DNA from: Flavobacterium sp.
Lineage (GTDB): Bacteria; Bacteroidota; Bacteroidia; Flavobacteriales; Flavobacteriaceae
Reading direction: 5' to 3'
Length of the DNA stretch: 42,829 nt
NCBI RefSeq assembly: GCF_039595935.1
Contig: NZ_JBCNKR010000002.1
Span: 1 to 42,829, forward strand
Of the stretch, positions 41,567 through 42,829 are shown in pieces. The translations under genes and the position numbers were made by a program. Numbering within the stretch: position 1 is the first letter of the stretch; every line of letters starts with the position of its first letter. A model generated the notes under the pieces. It was not told where the DNA came from, made no database searches, and was given only the letters and a program-made list of their open reading frames with translations.

Positions 41567-42622
41567 TTAATTTTCAGAAATAATCGAAGTTTCATTTTGA
41601 TCGATTTCTGCTTCTTTATCTTCTTTTTCCATTTCTGCAGTTTCGCCTTCATATTGTGTTTTTTCGGTTCTGGCATCGTAACCTAATTCTCTTAGATATT
41701 TGGCGAAAATATCGGTATAACCATGTGTGCAAATTACTCGTTCTGCACCAGTTACTTTAATACTTTCTAATAAAGAATGCCAATCGCAGTGATCGCTTAA
41801 TACAAAACCTTTGTCGATGGCACGTCTGCGTCTTGCGCCTCTAAAAGCCATCCATCCGCTTGCTGCTCCGGTTACAAAAGGCGTCATTTTTCTTATCCAG
41901 ATACTACCGTGTGCGCTTGGCGGCGCGAGAACTATATTTCCTAAAAGTGCCTCTCTTTTGGTTTCTTTGGTAATTAATTCAGTTGGTGGAAAATCAACCA
42001 TCGGGCGCAAAACATTCGTCATATTTTCAATGGCGCCGTGTGTATATATTTTTCCGATATCGGTATCTAAGTATTTTAAAAGTCTTTGCGCTTTTCCTAA
42101 AGAATATCCAAAGAGAATGGAAGTTCTTCCTTCAGCTTTATTCTCTGCCCACCAATTGTTGATTTCAGAAATTACTTCGGTTTGTGGTGTCCAGTTAAAA
42201 GCCGGTAATCCGAAAGTGCATTCAGTTATAAAAGTGTCGCATTTTACGACTTCATACGGTATTGAAATTCCGTCATCTTCCGTTTTATAATCTCCTGTAA
42301 AAACCCATACTTCACCTTTATGTTCTACCCGAATTTGTGAACTTCCTATAATATGTCCGGCAGGATGAAGGGAAAATTTTACATTATTGATTACAAAGGT
42401 TTCTCCCCATTCTTTCCCGGTTACATTTATTTCACCCAAGCGATGACGAATTATCGGAATATTGGTATGGTGTGTAATGTAATTTTGATGTCCCCACCGA
42501 GCGTGATCCGAATGTCCGTGCGTTATGATTGCGTTCTTTACAGGACGCCAAGGATCAAGATACACGTCGGCCTGCTGGCAGTAAATACCTTTGTCGTTAA
42601 AAGCTAAAAGTGGTATTTTCAT
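41567..42622 (-). CDS. ligase-associated DNA damage response exonuclease
   Basis: A 351-residue metallo-beta-lactamase/beta-CASP exonuclease (SNM1-like, Exo). The metal-binding motif THGHSDHARWGH is near residue 35-46, followed by HPAGHIIGSSQ (near 85) and FTGDYK (near 108). Later motifs include HGYTDIFAKYLRELGYDA and SDHCDWHSLLE. The C-terminal 25 residues are acidic (EKEDKEAEIDQNE). It is the first gene of the exo-lig-lhr-pdeM cluster, which acts together in DNA repair in other bacteria. Confidence 0.94.
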   Translation of the reverse strand: MKIPLLAFNDKGIYCQQADVYLDPWRPVKNAIITHGHSDHARWGHQNYITHHTNIPIIRHRLGEINVTGKEWGETFVINNVKFSLHPAGHIIGSSQIRVEHKGEVWVFTGDYKTEDDGISIPYEVVKCDTFITECTFGLPAFNWTPQTEVISEINNWWAENKAEGRTSILFGYSLGKAQRLLKYLDTDIGKIYTHGAIENMTNVLRPMVDFPPTELITKETKREALLGNIVLAPPSAHGSIWIRKMTPFVTGAASGWMAFRGARRRRAIDKGFVLSDHCDWHSLLESIKVTGAERVICTHGYTDIFAKYLRELGYDARTEKTQYEGETAEMEKEDKEAEIDQNETSIISEN

Positions 42623-42764
42623 AGTAGTACAGTTAAAGCATTCTTTTCAGAAGTAGCTCAAATTTAAACCTTTATACAAAGACCCGTTTTACAACTTCAT
42701 GCAATTAGTTTATTAAATTACAACTTTTTAATATTGTATTGTGATATAATCAAATTATCATTTG

Positions 42765-42772
42765 TACTTTTG
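42765..42772 (+). promoter_or_regulatory. -7 promoter element before the rightmost CDS
   Basis: TACTTTTG is an exact TAnnTTTG match, with ATTG elements 23-28 bases upstream. It lies in the divergent gap between the exonuclease gene and the ATG at 42815. Confidence 0.5.
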
Positions 42773-42814
42773 TAAAAAATTAAACAATTCGTAAATTTTA
42801 AAATAATTTATCCC

Positions 42815-42829
42815 ATGTTAAAAGGATTC
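42815..42829 (+). CDS. start of an unidentified CDS (5 codons visible)
   Basis: ATG at 42815 begins M-L-K-G-F at the window edge, about 40 bases after a good -7 promoter box. Too little is present to identify the product. Confidence 0.4.

Noticed and set aside
41811..42290. 159-codon plus-strand frame opposite the exonuclease gene
   Set aside because: It is antisense to a well-supported coding gene, has no promoter or family resemblance, and arises from the codon pattern of that gene.

Overview
The window is AT-rich chromosomal DNA of a Bacteroidota member, almost certainly a Flavobacterium or close relative. The evidence is a type IX secretion plug protein, DUF6702 and DUF5916 proteins, many SPI- or SPII-type exported proteins, the TAnnTTTG -7 promoter element characteristic of Bacteroidota, and dense small palindromic repeats at gene ends. 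No rRNA, phage, plasmid, transposase or CRISPR array is visible. Gene content looks like core genome with a few accessory insertions.

Layout: (1) 1-4.5 kb: 5' part of dnaG, then an ECF sigma operon (sigma factor, membrane-anchored putative anti-sigma partner, exported coiled-coil/beta-barrel protein split by a one-base frameshift), all on the minus strand. (2) 4.5-7.8 kb: polyprenyl synthetase, a lipoprotein, rlmN. (3) 7.9-12 kb: a YceI gene, then a yceI-porin-yceI-like operon. Both promoters carry the same FNR/CRP-type palindrome at identical spacing from a -7 box. A LEA-like lipoprotein with a sigma-54-like promoter follows. (4) 12-14.6 kb: O-methyltransferase, phytanoyl-CoA-dioxygenase-like protein, PAP2 phosphatase, TatA/B. 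(5) 14.7-19.7 kb: minus-strand run of three related CarboxypepD_reg-like proteins, a DUF6702 protein and an M1 metallopeptidase. (6) 19.9-23.8 kb: pepE, two tRNA-Gly(UCC) copies, two convergent L,D-transpeptidases of different subfamilies. (7) 24-31.9 kb: DUF5916 gene broken by an in-frame TGA, gpmI, DUF445 protein, map, a GxxExxY-protein cassette with terminal inverted repeats, a methyltransferase. (8) 32-36.8 kb: SNF2 helicase, T9SS plug protein, apaG. (9) 36.8-42.6 kb: the complete four-gene LHR-Lig DNA repair cluster (exonuclease, ligase, Lhr-type helicase, PdeM phosphoesterase). The last bases hold the start of another CDS.

The most interesting points are the matched FNR/CRP-like promoters driving YceI proteins plus a porin, the GxxExxY cassette abutting the map stop codon, the loss of all four zinc ligands in DnaG, two disrupted genes, and at least eight different palindromic repeat units placed just behind stop codons. 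Functions are assigned from recognised motifs and family knowledge; no database search was run.
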